Below, one piece after another: positions 24,814-33,130 of a stretch of 64,000 bases of DNA. The notes beneath the pieces were generated by a model that was given only the letters and a program-made list of their open reading frames with translations, had not been told where the DNA came from and ran no database searches. Source of the stretch: a virus. The stretch is from positions 16,339-80,338 of the IMG/VR virus record IMGVR_UViG_3300009320_000008. The stretch is one strand, 5' to 3'. The translations under genes were made by a program, and so were the position numbers. Every line of letters starts with the position of its first letter. Position 1 is the first letter of the stretch.

Positions 24814-25030
24814 TTAATTTCTCCATAATCTCTTTGGCAGCAGAAGGTTTTCTTTTTCCATGTTGATTTAAGATCAATATAGCTTTTCTCCAATTCCGCT
24901 TGCTGAGATAAAGCCTTATTTTATTGTAATGATAAGGACCTACTCCTGGATAGATATATTGTTTGGGTGTCTTGGAAAATATAATTCCAAGTTCTTGTTC
25001 TGTCTGATTGTAGAACGTTATTTGGAGCAT
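24797..25030 (-). CDS. Hypothetical protein, 77 aa
   Basis: Unrecognised basic protein with YPGVGPYHYNKIRLYL and a C-terminal lysine-rich helix. It overlaps both neighbours by about 15 bases. Confidence 0.62.
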   Translation of the reverse strand: MLQITFYNQTEQELGIIFSKTPKQYIYPGVGPYHYNKIRLYLSKRNWRKAILILNQHGKRKPSAAKEIMEKLNGQRN

Positions 25031-25260
25031 GGTGTTTCCTTTGATAGGAATGTTAATGGACGAACATCGCTAATGATAGGAAAGGATAGATTTATTCCAA
25101 TTCGTTTTAACTTCTGTTTGAATTCGGAAAGAAAAATGGTTAATGCTTCTTCTTTGTTATTTGCTTTCACCACTGTTTCAGATAAAACAATAGTATCAGT
25201 GGCAAAAGATTTATGGATTACAACGAACATGGAGCTGTCTTCCGAATAATATGTTTTCAT
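25018..25260 (-). CDS. Hypothetical protein, 80 aa
   Basis: First gene downstream of the promoter at 25.37 kb. Starts with a beta-rich segment (MFVVIHKSFATDTIVLSET) and a central helix (NKEEALTIFLSEFKQKL). No family recognised. Confidence 0.65.
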   Translation of the reverse strand: MKTYYSEDSSMFVVIHKSFATDTIVLSETVVKANNKEEALTIFLSEFKQKLKRIGINLSFPIISDVRPLTFLSKETPCSK

Positions 25261-25278
25261 TTCATCTCCTATAAATTA

Positions 25279-25330
25279 GGGGCCAGGACGCTTGGTGGAG
25301 GTAAGCTTTCAGACCAAACGCCCCGACCCC
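25279..25330 (-). promoter_or_regulatory. 5' leader hairpin (18-bp imperfect stem)
   Basis: Arms 25279-25296 and 25313-25330 pair with several G-U wobbles. It lies between the promoter at 25.37 kb and the first start codon at 25260, so it would be in the mRNA leader of that operon. Confidence 0.55.
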
Positions 25331-25362
25331 TCCCCAACTGTGTTGTTATGTCATTATTAATA

Positions 25363-25392
25363 ATAGTAGCATAACTTTTTGCTAACCGTCAA
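25363..25392 (-). promoter_or_regulatory. Sigma70-like promoter of the 25.26-kb operon
   Basis: TTGACG (25387-25392), an 18-base spacer and TACTAT (25363-25368), read on the minus strand. The adjoining TATTATTAATAATA palindrome downstream of the -10 could be an operator. Confidence 0.65.
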
Positions 25393-25402
25393 CACTTATT
25401 TT

Positions 25403-25903
25403 TCAAGTCCTGAAAATATTTGTATTTCTGTCCATATAGAACTCATGACCGATGTATTCGGCCCATTTTGGAATACGTCCTGCCAATGCCATTGGCGTTC
25501 GTCCTTTTAGAATGGGTCCTATCTCATCACATGTATCCAATCCTTTTAGAACTACACCAGGGAGGCTGAGATCATGTACCAGTCTATGTCCTTTTGGACT
25601 TCGTTCCTCAATCCACGCATGAAACTCAAAGGGAGGGTGATATTCGAACCCATAGGTAGCGGTGTGTTCGGCGTCCCACACTTTCATTTCTCCGAAAACC
25701 AAGACTCCCCTGTTGATGTGTTTCCACACCAACATGGCTTTTTTCTCGCAATCCCAATTTAGCTTTAGTCCTTTGCATTGTTCCAGCAGAGATTCAATTT
25801 CTTTCTTAGGGATACCCCACCCGAGAATTGGGTATCTCTCTTTCCCGGTCATAATGGGCTCCCCAGGTGTCATAGAGTTTGTAACAACGGAAGGTTTTGT
25901 CAC
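25403..25903 (-). CDS. Hypothetical protein, 166 aa
   Basis: Soluble protein with a GTG start behind AAAGGAGCTAAAA. Contains YPILGWGIPKKEIESLL and a middle segment (FEYHPPFEFHAWIEER) with the look of a transglutaminase/papain-like or N-acetyltransferase-like beta core, but no family was assigned. It is transcribed alone between two operon-boundary gaps. Confidence 0.68.
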   Translation of the reverse strand: MTKPSVVTNSMTPGEPIMTGKERYPILGWGIPKKEIESLLEQCKGLKLNWDCEKKAMLVWKHINRGVLVFGEMKVWDAEHTATYGFEYHPPFEFHAWIEERSPKGHRLVHDLSLPGVVLKGLDTCDEIGPILKGRTPMALAGRIPKWAEYIGHEFYMDRNTNIFRT

Positions 25904-25947
25904 TTTTAGCTCCTTTCTTTGTTTTTAGGGTACTCATTTCTTACTTA

Positions 25948-25985
25948 CCCCCGTCATTTTATCTATCGGGGGCTATAGTATAGCC
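25948..25985 (-). promoter_or_regulatory. Palindrome and hairpin upstream of the 25403-25903 gene
   Basis: A perfect GGCTATA-G-TATAGCC palindrome (25971-25985), which reads TATACT as a possible -10 on the minus strand, directly adjoins a CCCCCG/CGGGGG hairpin (25948-25972). It probably forms a controlled promoter with leader hairpin. Confidence 0.45.
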
Positions 25986-26042
25986 GTTTCTCCCTGATTC
26001 TGGCTTGCTGAGAGCGGGTAGGCGGCGTTCAAAATAAAAAGA

Positions 26043-26079
26043 CATAGTAAGACATGCCCTAAAATTCGAACGTCTTAAA
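26043..26079 (-). repeat. 37-bp operon-boundary repeat, copy 2
   Basis: Differs from copy 1 (6502-6538) at one position. It sits 19 bases after the stop of the 26098-26328 gene and upstream of the 25.9-kb promoter region. Confidence 0.8.
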
Positions 26080-26097
26080 CCCAGTCTACATTGAATT

Positions 26098-26328
26098 TTA
26101 TCCACCTGCTTTGACTTCCATCATTAAAGAACTCAGTATTTCGAATCCGGCTTCCTCGCTTACTTCTCCCTTTTTTATGGAATCAGTGATTACGGTAGAC
26201 AATTCCCCCAATGTTTGTGCTCCAAGATAAAAAACACCTTTGCAAAGCATTATCTCTTTATAGGAGCATCCTCCTTTTTCCAATCCTGCCGCAGCTATCT
26301 TCCATCGACTTTCAAATAGGGGAGACAT
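26098..26328 (-). CDS. Hypothetical protein, 76 aa
   Basis: Last gene of the cassette array. Helical, with two cysteines and a C-terminal SEEAGFEILSSLMMEV helix. It starts with the GGGAGGTAAGAAATG cassette. Function unknown. Confidence 0.7.
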   Translation of the reverse strand: MSPLFESRWKIAAAGLEKGGCSYKEIMLCKGVFYLGAQTLGELSTVITDSIKKGEVSEEAGFEILSSLMMEVKAGG

Positions 26329-26331
26329 TTC

Positions 26332-27135
26332 TTACCTCCCTTCCATGTAGGCATCACAGGCTTTTTTGATTTCCGAATGTCCGATTTCTTTTAGTGATTC
26401 GGCCACCGCTTTTCTGTCAGCTTCCGCATATGATGTATCATAAATACGGTCTGCCAGAAAACTGTAAAGCTCGTCCACATCATTATAGAGGTACTCTGAA
26501 AGCCAGGATGAATGGTCATACTTGTCCCAATGTGGATTTTCTTTCTTCATTTGGTTGGACTTTTCTTGATACTGTCCACAGTCGTCGCATTCGATCATTC
26601 CAAGTGCGGCATCTCCACAAGCATCATCTAACCAGGACAAAAGTTCCCGGGCCTGATTTCCTGCCCACCCATCATCGTTGGATTTGAGAACCACCACTCT
26701 GCCAAATCGAACGATTGAATTAACCATACCTTTTATATATTGCGATGCATTATGGGTTCTCATTTTAGGAGGAAAACACCCCTTTAAGAACTTCCCCAAA
26801 TTTTCGGGCATATATCCACATCCAGTGAACAGGCAAAGTTCATCCTCTCTTTTGTCTATCCCTTCTACTTTGATGATTTCGGCGTTGAACATGATTCCAT
26901 TGTTCCGGACAAACTCCTCGGCTGTTTTCAAACTATTTAAGCAGAAGATTCCTGGTGTGTTGGGAACGGACTGGACTATTTCCCCATTTAAGTACTTAGG
27001 GAAAAACTCCGGATGTTTTGAAATAAAGGTTCTGCTCTCTCCCGGCCCGGACATTCCATATTTCATGAGGATTGCAATGTTGGATCCTTGCCGGGTCTTC
27101 TCATCGATTACTTTCCAAACAACTTCTCGTTTCAT
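26332..27135 (-). CDS. Hypothetical protein, 267 aa
   Basis: No family recognised. It has scattered Cys residues (LFTGCGYMP, IECDDCGQY) of which CDDC could bind metal, an N-terminal mixed alpha/beta part and an acidic helical C-terminus. Starts with the AAGGAGGTAAGAAATG cassette. Confidence 0.72.
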   Translation of the reverse strand: MKREVVWKVIDEKTRQGSNIAILMKYGMSGPGESRTFISKHPEFFPKYLNGEIVQSVPNTPGIFCLNSLKTAEEFVRNNGIMFNAEIIKVEGIDKREDELCLFTGCGYMPENLGKFLKGCFPPKMRTHNASQYIKGMVNSIVRFGRVVVLKSNDDGWAGNQARELLSWLDDACGDAALGMIECDDCGQYQEKSNQMKKENPHWDKYDHSSWLSEYLYNDVDELYSFLADRIYDTSYAEADRKAVAESLKEIGHSEIKKACDAYMEGR

Positions 27136-27161
27136 TTCTTACCTCCTTATGTGGTTGGGGT

Positions 27162-27596
27162 TTAGCTTAATACAACAGGGCGAATTTCAATGGTTCGTAC
27201 AATCCAAATTTCCTCTCCCAATTTCATCTTTTGGTCGTGTATTCGTTTTTCCAATTCAGCCAAAGAAAAAACATCCTTAAATTTTCCATCTTTGCTAACG
27301 TGAACAGCAAATTTTTTCATCCCTTCACGTTTCTTTCCCGGCTTTTTTCTGGGATGTTGCACAACGAAATTATCGAATTTTGGATTCATCCTATATAACG
27401 AATGTCCGTCTTTATCTCTGATAACAGCTCCTTTGCTTACAAGGTTGGCTAATGCTGTGTACATATATCCTATAGGCTCATTGACCTCATGGGCTATTTC
27501 ACGAGGTGTCATCCAGCCCCTATTTTTCCTAAGGAGCTTGAATACATTATACACAATGGTCTCCTCATAGAAACAGACCGAATTTTCGTTTGTCAT
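27162..27596 (-). CDS. Putative winged-helix DNA-binding protein
   Basis: 144 aa. Residues about 17-70 read as a winged helix: LLRKNRGWMTPREIAHEV then YMYTALANLVSKGAV and a wing DKDGHSLYRMN. The basic linker (RKKPGKKREGMKK) and C-terminal domain are of unknown type. It could regulate the accessory gene array. Confidence 0.7.
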   Translation of the reverse strand: MTNENSVCFYEETIVYNVFKLLRKNRGWMTPREIAHEVNEPIGYMYTALANLVSKGAVIRDKDGHSLYRMNPKFDNFVVQHPRKKPGKKREGMKKFAVHVSKDGKFKDVFSLAELEKRIHDQKMKLGEEIWIVRTIEIRPVVLS

Positions 27597-27632
27597 TTCC
27601 TACCTCCTTGGTTGGTTGGGGTTAACTTCCCA

Positions 27633-27660
27633 CTACACACGATTTTTTAATCATGTGTAG
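27633..27660 (-). promoter_or_regulatory. Intergenic hairpin of the cassette array
   Basis: 12-bp arms with one mismatch around TTTT lie between the stop of the 27668 gene and the start cassette at 27596. No T-run follows the stem in the direction of transcription. Confidence 0.6.
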
Positions 27661-27667
27661 GAGGCTG

Positions 27668-27802
27668 TTAATCTTTAGTTTCGTAGTCTCCCCTAATGAT
27701 TCCAGCAGCAACTTTGCAAATGCATAGGAATAGAACAACAGGAAGCAAACAAAATATTCCTTTCAGAACAAACGACAGAACAGTTACCATTAAGTCTTCC
27801 AT
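27668..27802 (-). CDS. Small membrane protein, 44 aa
   Basis: Read from the gap; starts MEDLMVTVLSFVLKGIF with one long hydrophobic helix continuing to LCICKVAAGII and a charged C-terminus. The start lies behind TGGGGGTAGAT, two bases after the upstream stop. Function unknown. Confidence 0.62.
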   Translation of the reverse strand: MEDLMVTVLSFVLKGIFCLLPVVLFLCICKVAAGIIRGDYETKD

Positions 27803-27804
27803 AT

Positions 27805-28212
27805 CTACCCCCATACCAAATGGGCACCACCTAAATCCGACACCCGTTTTACAATAGCTGTTACCAAAGGAGCATCGTCCTCTACACCTGTGTATTCTTT
27901 TCGATCACGTTCTCCCACCATACGGATAAGTTCTAAGTCAATAGAGGGAATAACATAAGCGTATTCAAATGTGTGGATCTTCTGTCCTTCGTATTTTTTG
28001 AGTATGGAGAGATGTCGGTTATGATCATACAGGTTTATATTCCCGAGCCATATCTCCGAATGAAATTTATCGTATAGGTGGATCAGGGCGATGGAGCACA
28101 TGTTAACATATTCCAAATCACTTTCATTTGGACATCCCCATTCTGGATCTACTGACCCCATAATATTGTCCATAATTTTCTTTCGTGATTTTTCAAACTC
28201 CTCTCTTGTCAT
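27805..28212 (-). CDS. Hypothetical protein, 135 aa
   Basis: Unrecognised; helical with EGQKIHTFEYAYVIPS in the middle. Starts with the array cassette. Function unknown. Confidence 0.7.
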   Translation of the reverse strand: MTREEFEKSRKKIMDNIMGSVDPEWGCPNESDLEYVNMCSIALIHLYDKFHSEIWLGNINLYDHNRHLSILKKYEGQKIHTFEYAYVIPSIDLELIRMVGERDRKEYTGVEDDAPLVTAIVKRVSDLGGAHLVWG

Positions 28213-28235
28213 TTCTTACCTCCTTGTTTGGGGGT

Positions 28236-28685
28236 TTAAATCATCCAGCTTCCGTTTTTGTCAATGTACTTGATCCAGTCACGCTTGTTCCATGCAACTG
28301 CGGGAACCGCCGGGGGAGTGAAAGTAAAGTTGTTTCGGTCGAACAACATCATTTTCGTTCGGTCGTCCAGAGGGTACAATCCATCGTAGATGTACTCCTT
28401 GAACACAGGCGTTACCAGAATGTTGATAGTAACAGGATCATTCCTGTTATTGGGATGGCATCGATGGCGGAACGAATGATACCATTTACCAACGTCAAGG
28501 CTCCACGTTCCCATGTACTGCCAATTTTCTCCGTTGTTGTAGCAGACGGTAGGAGAAGGATTGTCTTTGTTTATGTCTTCCTCTCCAAGTAATGCCCACA
28601 TCTTGTCCCATTCAACATCGGGACGCCCCACCATGAAATACACTGTCCCGTCTTCCATGATGTGTTTAGTCGTTGAAGGACTCAT
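28236..28685 (-). CDS. Hypothetical protein, 149 aa
   Basis: Unrecognised beta-rich protein with many Trp and Tyr residues. The ATG at 28685 is behind GGGAGGTGACT and inside the end of the upstream gene; a GTG six bases earlier is possible. Function unknown. Confidence 0.68.
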   Translation of the reverse strand: MSPSTTKHIMEDGTVYFMVGRPDVEWDKMWALLGEEDINKDNPSPTVCYNNGENWQYMGTWSLDVGKWYHSFRHRCHPNNRNDPVTINILVTPVFKEYIYDGLYPLDDRTKMMLFDRNNFTFTPPAVPAVAWNKRDWIKYIDKNGSWMI

Positions 28686-29355
28686 AGTCACCTCCCGTTA
28701 TTTTTCGGATTCGGCCACACCAATCCAAAACATCATTCCACCATCCATCCAGGGCCAACTGGATGAACCGGCCCATGATTCTGGGGAGTCCCATGTTTTT
28801 ACAGGCAAGCTCCGCCGCTTCTTCTTTCGAGTAGTGGTAGAACCTTTGGGGGTCAGCCCACATTCCCCAATGGCTTTTTTCTGATCCGTACATCCTTATG
28901 AAATTTCTCTTAGAAGACTCCACCTCCAAACTGTACGCCTCCTTGTTCCAACATTCTTCGTGGATTTCTGCGGCTTTGGTTATTACCTTAGCCAGTTTTT
29001 CCACGTTGAACTCGGCGGAGAAAGGTGTATAGTCTTTTATTTCCTCGAAAGACATAGGCCAAAACCCATAGTTAGAACCATCTCCCGGATGGGAGCCGAA
29101 ATACACCGATTCAGGGGCGATGTTTTCCATAAGATCAAACAGCTCTTCCCACACCGTCATGGCCTTTTCTTCATCGTTCATTTCATCCCATTCTTTTCGA
29201 ATGGATTTAAGAAGTTCCTGATCACTGAGAGATAATTGCCTTTCTATCCCAATTTCCTCAATGAACTCAAGGATGGCGTCCTTTACATCATCCTCAATCA
29301 TCGTGGCATGGGACACGGAGATTCCTATGTACCCGCATGTCAATTTAAAGCTCAT
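28666..29355 (-). CDS. Hypothetical protein, 229 aa
   Basis: Acidic, helical, soluble protein without a recognised family; YFGSHPGDGSNYGFWPM and a C-terminal LALDGWWNDVLDWCGRI are its most distinctive parts. Starts with the array cassette. Confidence 0.7.
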   Translation of the reverse strand: MSFKLTCGYIGISVSHATMIEDDVKDAILEFIEEIGIERQLSLSDQELLKSIRKEWDEMNDEEKAMTVWEELFDLMENIAPESVYFGSHPGDGSNYGFWPMSFEEIKDYTPFSAEFNVEKLAKVITKAAEIHEECWNKEAYSLEVESSKRNFIRMYGSEKSHWGMWADPQRFYHYSKEEAAELACKNMGLPRIMGRFIQLALDGWWNDVLDWCGRIRKITGGDYESFND

Positions 29356-29377
29356 TTCCTACCTCCTTTGTTGTGGG

Positions 29378-29746
29378 TTATATGTTATCTACATCCGTTC
29401 TGTATTTGCAGAATAAATTTGTCATGAATTTTCCGAATAAATTTGTCATGAATCTGTGGCAGTATCGGACATAGGGGGAGCATTCTGAAACATTCAACCT
29501 GGTGAAATGGCAAAATATTTGAGATACAATCCGGTCATCAACTTTCATATCAAAACTTCCGCACCACAGAGGCAAACACGAAAAATCAAGATCAGCTCCC
29601 CGAAGATCAGCTCTCCGAAGATCAGCTCCCCGAAGATTAGCTCCCCGAAGATCAGCTCCCCGAAGATCAGCTCTCTTTCCTATTGGCCTATTATCCAACC
29701 ACATTTTGTGATCAGATAAAATGGTTTGCAAAGACTCCTTTTTCAT
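29378..29746 (-). CDS. Pentapeptide-repeat protein
   Basis: 122 aa. Residues about 24-53 are tandem A-D-L-R-G-type pentapeptides (ADLRGADLRGANLRGADLRR and onward), which form a right-handed quadrilateral beta helix. The repeats are encoded by near-identical 15-bp units at about 29588-29671. Some pentapeptide proteins mimic DNA and inhibit gyrase; that role is possible but not shown. The C-terminal part after the repeats has two near-identical FMTNLF stretches. Confidence 0.85.
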   Translation of the reverse strand: MKKESLQTILSDHKMWLDNRPIGKRADLRGADLRGANLRGADLRRADLRGADLDFSCLPLWCGSFDMKVDDRIVSQIFCHFTRLNVSECSPYVRYCHRFMTNLFGKFMTNLFCKYRTDVDNI

Positions 29747-29816
29747 TTCTTACCTCCTTATGGTTAATAAAACCTTCGTAGGAGAGAAGTTCTCAAGTTT
29801 CTCCCCTCTAAAGGAT

Positions 29817-30440
29817 TTATGTGTGTACGGACACACGGCCATTTTGCACCAACAGCCCACCGGCGTAGGCCCATTGACTGGTGTTGTTCCCATGCCAGTT
29901 GATTGCCCCATCGACCCGTTCCTTTGCCCGGTCGAACAAAGTAAACTCCGCAATGTTCTGGGAGCCGTGTTGGACAAACGGAGTGAAGATGGCCTCCGGC
30001 TTTATCGTATTCCGGCTGCAGGTGTCCATCAATGTCACGATACCAAGGTAACGATCCATGATGTCTTCCTTGACTTTATCGGCCTCCTCTTCACCGATCA
30101 GCTTTTCCAGGGATTCGATCAGTCCCTGATACGAAATGACCTTGTTGAGATTCAACACGATGTCCATATTCTCGCCGTTCCGCCATGTCGGGGGGATACA
30201 AGCGACCCGAAAATTTCTCGGCATTAGGGGGATCAGAATCCTCCAGATGTCCGAGAAGTTATTGATTCCGAACAGCATCAGGGTAGACACGATACCGATG
30301 AGAACACCTTTGGCACGGTCGATTGATGCCCCGCTTGCCGGATCGAGATAGTACAAGGCGTCCTGAACTCTTGCCCATGCGGGATCTTTGGGATTGATGA
30401 AGATTCCATGCTTGCCGTCCTTCGTTAGGATGTGATTCAT
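29817..30440 (-). CDS. Hypothetical protein, 207 aa
   Basis: Unrecognised; contains GVLIGIVSTLMLFGINNF (moderately hydrophobic) and a helical segment rich in Glu/Lys (LEKLIGEEEADKVKEDI). Base use is more GC-rich than in the replication genes. Starts with the array cassette. Confidence 0.7.
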   Translation of the reverse strand: MNHILTKDGKHGIFINPKDPAWARVQDALYYLDPASGASIDRAKGVLIGIVSTLMLFGINNFSDIWRILIPLMPRNFRVACIPPTWRNGENMDIVLNLNKVISYQGLIESLEKLIGEEEADKVKEDIMDRYLGIVTLMDTCSRNTIKPEAIFTPFVQHGSQNIAEFTLFDRAKERVDGAINWHGNNTSQWAYAGGLLVQNGRVSVHT

Positions 30441-30478
30441 TTCTTACCTCCTTTAAACGTTGTGGGGTTGGGGTTTTA

Positions 30479-30811
30479 CTACGTGATTTCGGGTTTCAAG
30501 ATGCGTTGATGTTCCACGAAGCCTTGCTCCCCCGTCCAGATATGTATCTCATCTGTGTCGTCCAACAGGTCGGGGAACTCCGCTCTGTCTCTGTCCGTGA
30601 CATAGAATATGTCAATGGGAATGCCGCAGGTCTTACCATCGATCAGCAAGTCCCCTGTGTCGTCCTGCATCCCGTCCATCATCATGTCGTGAAAGTACGG
30701 AACGAAAATCGGCTCCCCTTGGAACTTGCCGGGGTGGATGCAGAATTCCTCGTTTTCATCCGTCCCGTATTGTTCGATGATTTTCTTCCGCTTTTTGCCG
30801 ATGTCCTTCAT
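30479..30811 (-). CDS. Hypothetical acidic protein, 110 aa
   Basis: Start at 30811 behind TTAAGGAGGCTTTT. Strongly acidic with FHDMMMDGMQDDTGDLLIDG and FYVTDRDRAEFPDLLDDTDE. No family recognised; acidity would fit an inhibitor or DNA mimic, which is speculation. Confidence 0.68.
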   Translation of the reverse strand: MKDIGKKRKKIIEQYGTDENEEFCIHPGKFQGEPIFVPYFHDMMMDGMQDDTGDLLIDGKTCGIPIDIFYVTDRDRAEFPDLLDDTDEIHIWTGEQGFVEHQRILKPEIT

Positions 30812-30821
30812 AAAAGCCTCC

Positions 30822-31070
30822 TTAAAAAGTATCAATCCTTATGATTTCGATTTCGGAAAGATGATGGAATGCAACCCCCCCATCTTCAAAATGAACCAAG
30901 AAGGGAGTGTCCTCTTTGATTGGTCCTATAGTAATTAGGGTGTCAATCAATTGGGTTGGATTTATGGAACCAACCTCCTCTCCTGCCTTAACTTGAATGT
31001 AGTATGATTCCATAGGCCAATCTGCATTGGTGCAGACCTTCACCGCTTCGTACAACTCTTGTGGACTCAT
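30822..31070 (-). CDS. Hypothetical protein, 82 aa
   Basis: Beta-rich acidic protein (SYYIQVKAGEEVGSINP). Starts with the array cassette behind the hairpin at 31105-31135. Function unknown. Confidence 0.68.
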   Translation of the reverse strand: MSPQELYEAVKVCTNADWPMESYYIQVKAGEEVGSINPTQLIDTLITIGPIKEDTPFLVHFEDGGVAFHHLSEIEIIRIDTF

Positions 31071-31104
31071 TCTTACCTCCTTTGTTGTGGGTTAGTAATA
31101 CTCG

Positions 31105-31135
31105 AAACGACACGGGTCTCCAATCCATGTCGTTT
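31105..31135 (-). promoter_or_regulatory. Intergenic hairpin of the cassette array
   Basis: Perfect 8-bp stem AAACGACA/TGTCGTTT between the DUF2786-like gene and the next start cassette. Confidence 0.6.
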
Positions 31136-31148
31136 AAAGAACCACTAA

Positions 31149-31892
31149 CTAATGCACCTGATCTCTATTGCTGGACAGATGCACATGTTTCCCGGCGTTT
31201 ACTCCGTTGAGGTAATGTTCGTCAAACCTGATTCTTGGTCCTCCTTTTGCTCTTTTAGTAATGGGGAACTCCAGATCCCTTCTGTTCTTTGCCAGATCCT
31301 TGTTGTACAAGGCAATCTCCAAGCAGTCGGAGGGCAGATTCTCCTTCACCCGTTTGTATAGTTCTCTAAGTCGAAGGAGGATACGTCCAACCATGCCCAT
31401 TGCGAATGTGTGCTGGACCTTAATCCTTTTGTCGTAGATCTCACAGGCTCTCCCAATCTCGTTCTGGCAATAGTCAAAGAAATAGACCACCAATGCCACA
31501 TCCTCGGGAACTCCCATGAATGCCATTTTGGGGTCACAATCGTACTTTTTTGACCTGGGATTCACATACCACTTTCCCCAAGTTTGAATGCACTCGACCT
31601 CGAAAATTGGAGCAATGCCCCATGCCAGGTTAAACTCCCAATTGCTGTGGCCTTTGGAGTAGAAGAAGCAATCGGCATCCTCTCTATCGGTCATTTCGTC
31701 TACGCTTCTGGTGGTCTTGCGCTTTGCCTGAACCTCAGCCATTTCGATCTTGTATTTCTCCATGATCTTGGTGGCCCGGTACATGGCAAGTTCAGCCTCC
31801 GCAGAAGTGGCTCCCTTGTCATTCGCCAATGCCATAAGTTTGGAGACTTTGGCAATGGTGTTCTCTCGGACTTGCTGATTCATTTCCTGCAT
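31149..31892 (-). CDS. DUF2786-family protein
   Basis: 247 aa. The N-terminus reads VSKLMALANDKGATSAEAEL...MEKYKIEMAEV, the characteristic DUF2786 pattern (helices with a T-x-x-EAE-x-A motif). The remaining part (FYSKGHSNWEFNLAWGIA and ARACEIYD-like helices) fits the C-terminal extension often found in phage members. Role unknown; such proteins are common phage accessory genes. Confidence 0.78.
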   Translation of the reverse strand: MQEMNQQVRENTIAKVSKLMALANDKGATSAEAELAMYRATKIMEKYKIEMAEVQAKRKTTRSVDEMTDREDADCFFYSKGHSNWEFNLAWGIAPIFEVECIQTWGKWYVNPRSKKYDCDPKMAFMGVPEDVALVVYFFDYCQNEIGRACEIYDKRIKVQHTFAMGMVGRILLRLRELYKRVKENLPSDCLEIALYNKDLAKNRRDLEFPITKRAKGGPRIRFDEHYLNGVNAGKHVHLSSNRDQVH

Positions 31893-31934
31893 TTCTTACC
31901 TCCTATGTGGTTTGGGGTTAAACATTCACGGGTT

Positions 31935-31953
31935 GGGACGATAAGCTCGTCCC
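31935..31953 (-). promoter_or_regulatory. Intergenic hairpin of the cassette array
   Basis: Perfect 7-bp stem GGGACGA/TCGTCCC upstream of the 31892 start cassette. Confidence 0.55.
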
Positions 31954-31974
31954 TCACCGTCAAGGTTTAATCCT

Positions 31975-32325
31975 TCACACAGCTTCCATCTCAATCAATT
32001 CCCAAATCCCGAATGTGACGTATCCTCCATCGATTCCCTCTGCTACTTTCTTGAACAGCCCGGTGGCGAAACATTCCTCATTGACCAACAATCCTTCACT
32101 GTATTCCTTGACGAAGAATTGGTTCTTCTTGAGGGGAGCTGGGAGCATTTCTTCCAATTCGGGGTGATTGACAGACAAATTGCCAACGGGATTGCCTTGA
32201 TTGGCATTCCCAATCATAATAGCACAATGACCGTCAAAATACTCTCCCCGGTACAGATGTCCTTTGCAGTCTCTGACTTGGGGAAAACTGACTCTCTCCT
32301 CTGTGATTCTTACGGGTTCTTTCAT
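31975..32325 (-). CDS. Hypothetical protein, 116 aa
   Basis: Unrecognised; contains VRDCKGHLYRGEYFDGHCA and a helical C-terminal end. Starts with the array cassette. Function unknown. Confidence 0.68.
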   Translation of the reverse strand: MKEPVRITEERVSFPQVRDCKGHLYRGEYFDGHCAIMIGNANQGNPVGNLSVNHPELEEMLPAPLKKNQFFVKEYSEGLLVNEECFATGLFKKVAEGIDGGYVTFGIWELIEMEAV

Positions 32326-32363
32326 TTCTTACCTCCTTGTTTGGGTTAGTACAATCTCGGAGG

Positions 32364-32390
32364 GGCAGGAGCCTCCTTGTTTCCTGCCCT
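32364..32390 (-). promoter_or_regulatory. Intergenic hairpin of the cassette array
   Basis: Perfect 8-bp stem GGGCAGGA/TCCTGCCC upstream of the 32325 start cassette. Confidence 0.6.
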
Positions 32391-32399
32391 ACCGGCATT

Positions 32400-32543
32400 T
32401 TACTCTCCCAACACTTCGTATTCCACCTTGCGCTCCCATGCTTCGTAGTACGTGCCTTTCAGCAGGTGCTTGTTACCGAGCTTGCACACCCAGTAGTTAC
32501 CGGGGCCGATGTACTTGAGTTTTGCGACCTTGGGTTTTTTCAT
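32400..32543 (-). CDS. Hypothetical protein, 47 aa
   Basis: Read from the gap. Begins MKKPKVAKLKYIGPGNYWVC and continues with KLGNKHLLKGTYYEAWERK, a compact basic beta-rich domain reminiscent of small SH3-like folds. Starts with AAAAGGAGGTAGGAAATG, the array cassette, which supports it well. Confidence 0.72.
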   Translation of the reverse strand: MKKPKVAKLKYIGPGNYWVCKLGNKHLLKGTYYEAWERKVEYEVLGE

Positions 32544-32572
32544 TTCCTACCTCCTTTTGGTTATGGGCTAAG

Positions 32573-32624
32573 TTATTCAAGGACAGGGCGGGCTGACCAT
32601 TACCACGTTCCCTGTCCTTTGATA
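32573..32624 (-). promoter_or_regulatory. Intergenic hairpin plus two-codon reading frame
   Basis: A stem with a perfect 10-bp core AAGGACAGGG/CCCTGTCCTT lies upstream of the 32543 start. Directly before it, at 32627-32635, an AAAGGAGGTGAGAAC site leads into ATG-AGT-TAG, a two-codon frame, an odd leader or a relic of a deleted gene. Confidence 0.5.
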
Positions 32625-32662
32625 ACCTAACTCATGTTCTCACCTCCTTTCATCCATGTACT

Positions 32663-33097
32663 CTAAGCCTCCCCGATCAGTGTGAAGCCGACCCGATCAA
32701 CGGCATAGTATTTGGTAGGACGATTCAAGCCACCTCTGCTAATCACGTCCCCGACAGATGTGGAACGTGTTTTAGTTTTCACCACGTGGAGATCGTTATT
32801 ATCCCACCAGGGATTCTCAAAGGAGTTGGTCATAACATATGCCTCCTCCAGATGGAATCCACCAACGGCAGCAGCAACCAGTTCAAAGTCACTCCGTTTG
32901 AATGCTTTAGCCACGGTCCAGAAATCAGTCTGCCGTTTGTGGTACACAAACAGGACATCCGTGATCGAAACATCGGTGCAAGCACGAGCGATTTCGGGAT
33001 TGTTGCTCCTGCAACAAATACAGACGACCTCGCTCGTGGGATTGCCGAAGCAACCTACACCCTTTTTGCATTTCTCTTCCAGTTCTCTCAAACTCAT
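32663..33097 (-). CDS. Hypothetical protein, 144 aa
   Basis: N-terminal CKKGVGCFGNPTSEVVCICC has closely spaced cysteines of zinc-finger look; the rest is alpha/beta without known motif. Starts with an array cassette variant (GGAGGTAAGATATG). Confidence 0.68.
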   Translation of the reverse strand: MSLRELEEKCKKGVGCFGNPTSEVVCICCRSNNPEIARACTDVSITDVLFVYHKRQTDFWTVAKAFKRSDFELVAAAVGGFHLEEAYVMTNSFENPWWDNNDLHVVKTKTRSTSVGDVISRGGLNRPTKYYAVDRVGFTLIGEA

Positions 33098-33130
33098 ATC
33101 TTACCTCCTTTGTTGGGGTTCATCTCCTAT

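Noticed and set aside
29588-29671. Tandem repeats considered as a CRISPR array
   Set aside because: The 15-bp units have no spacers and encode pentapeptide repeats.
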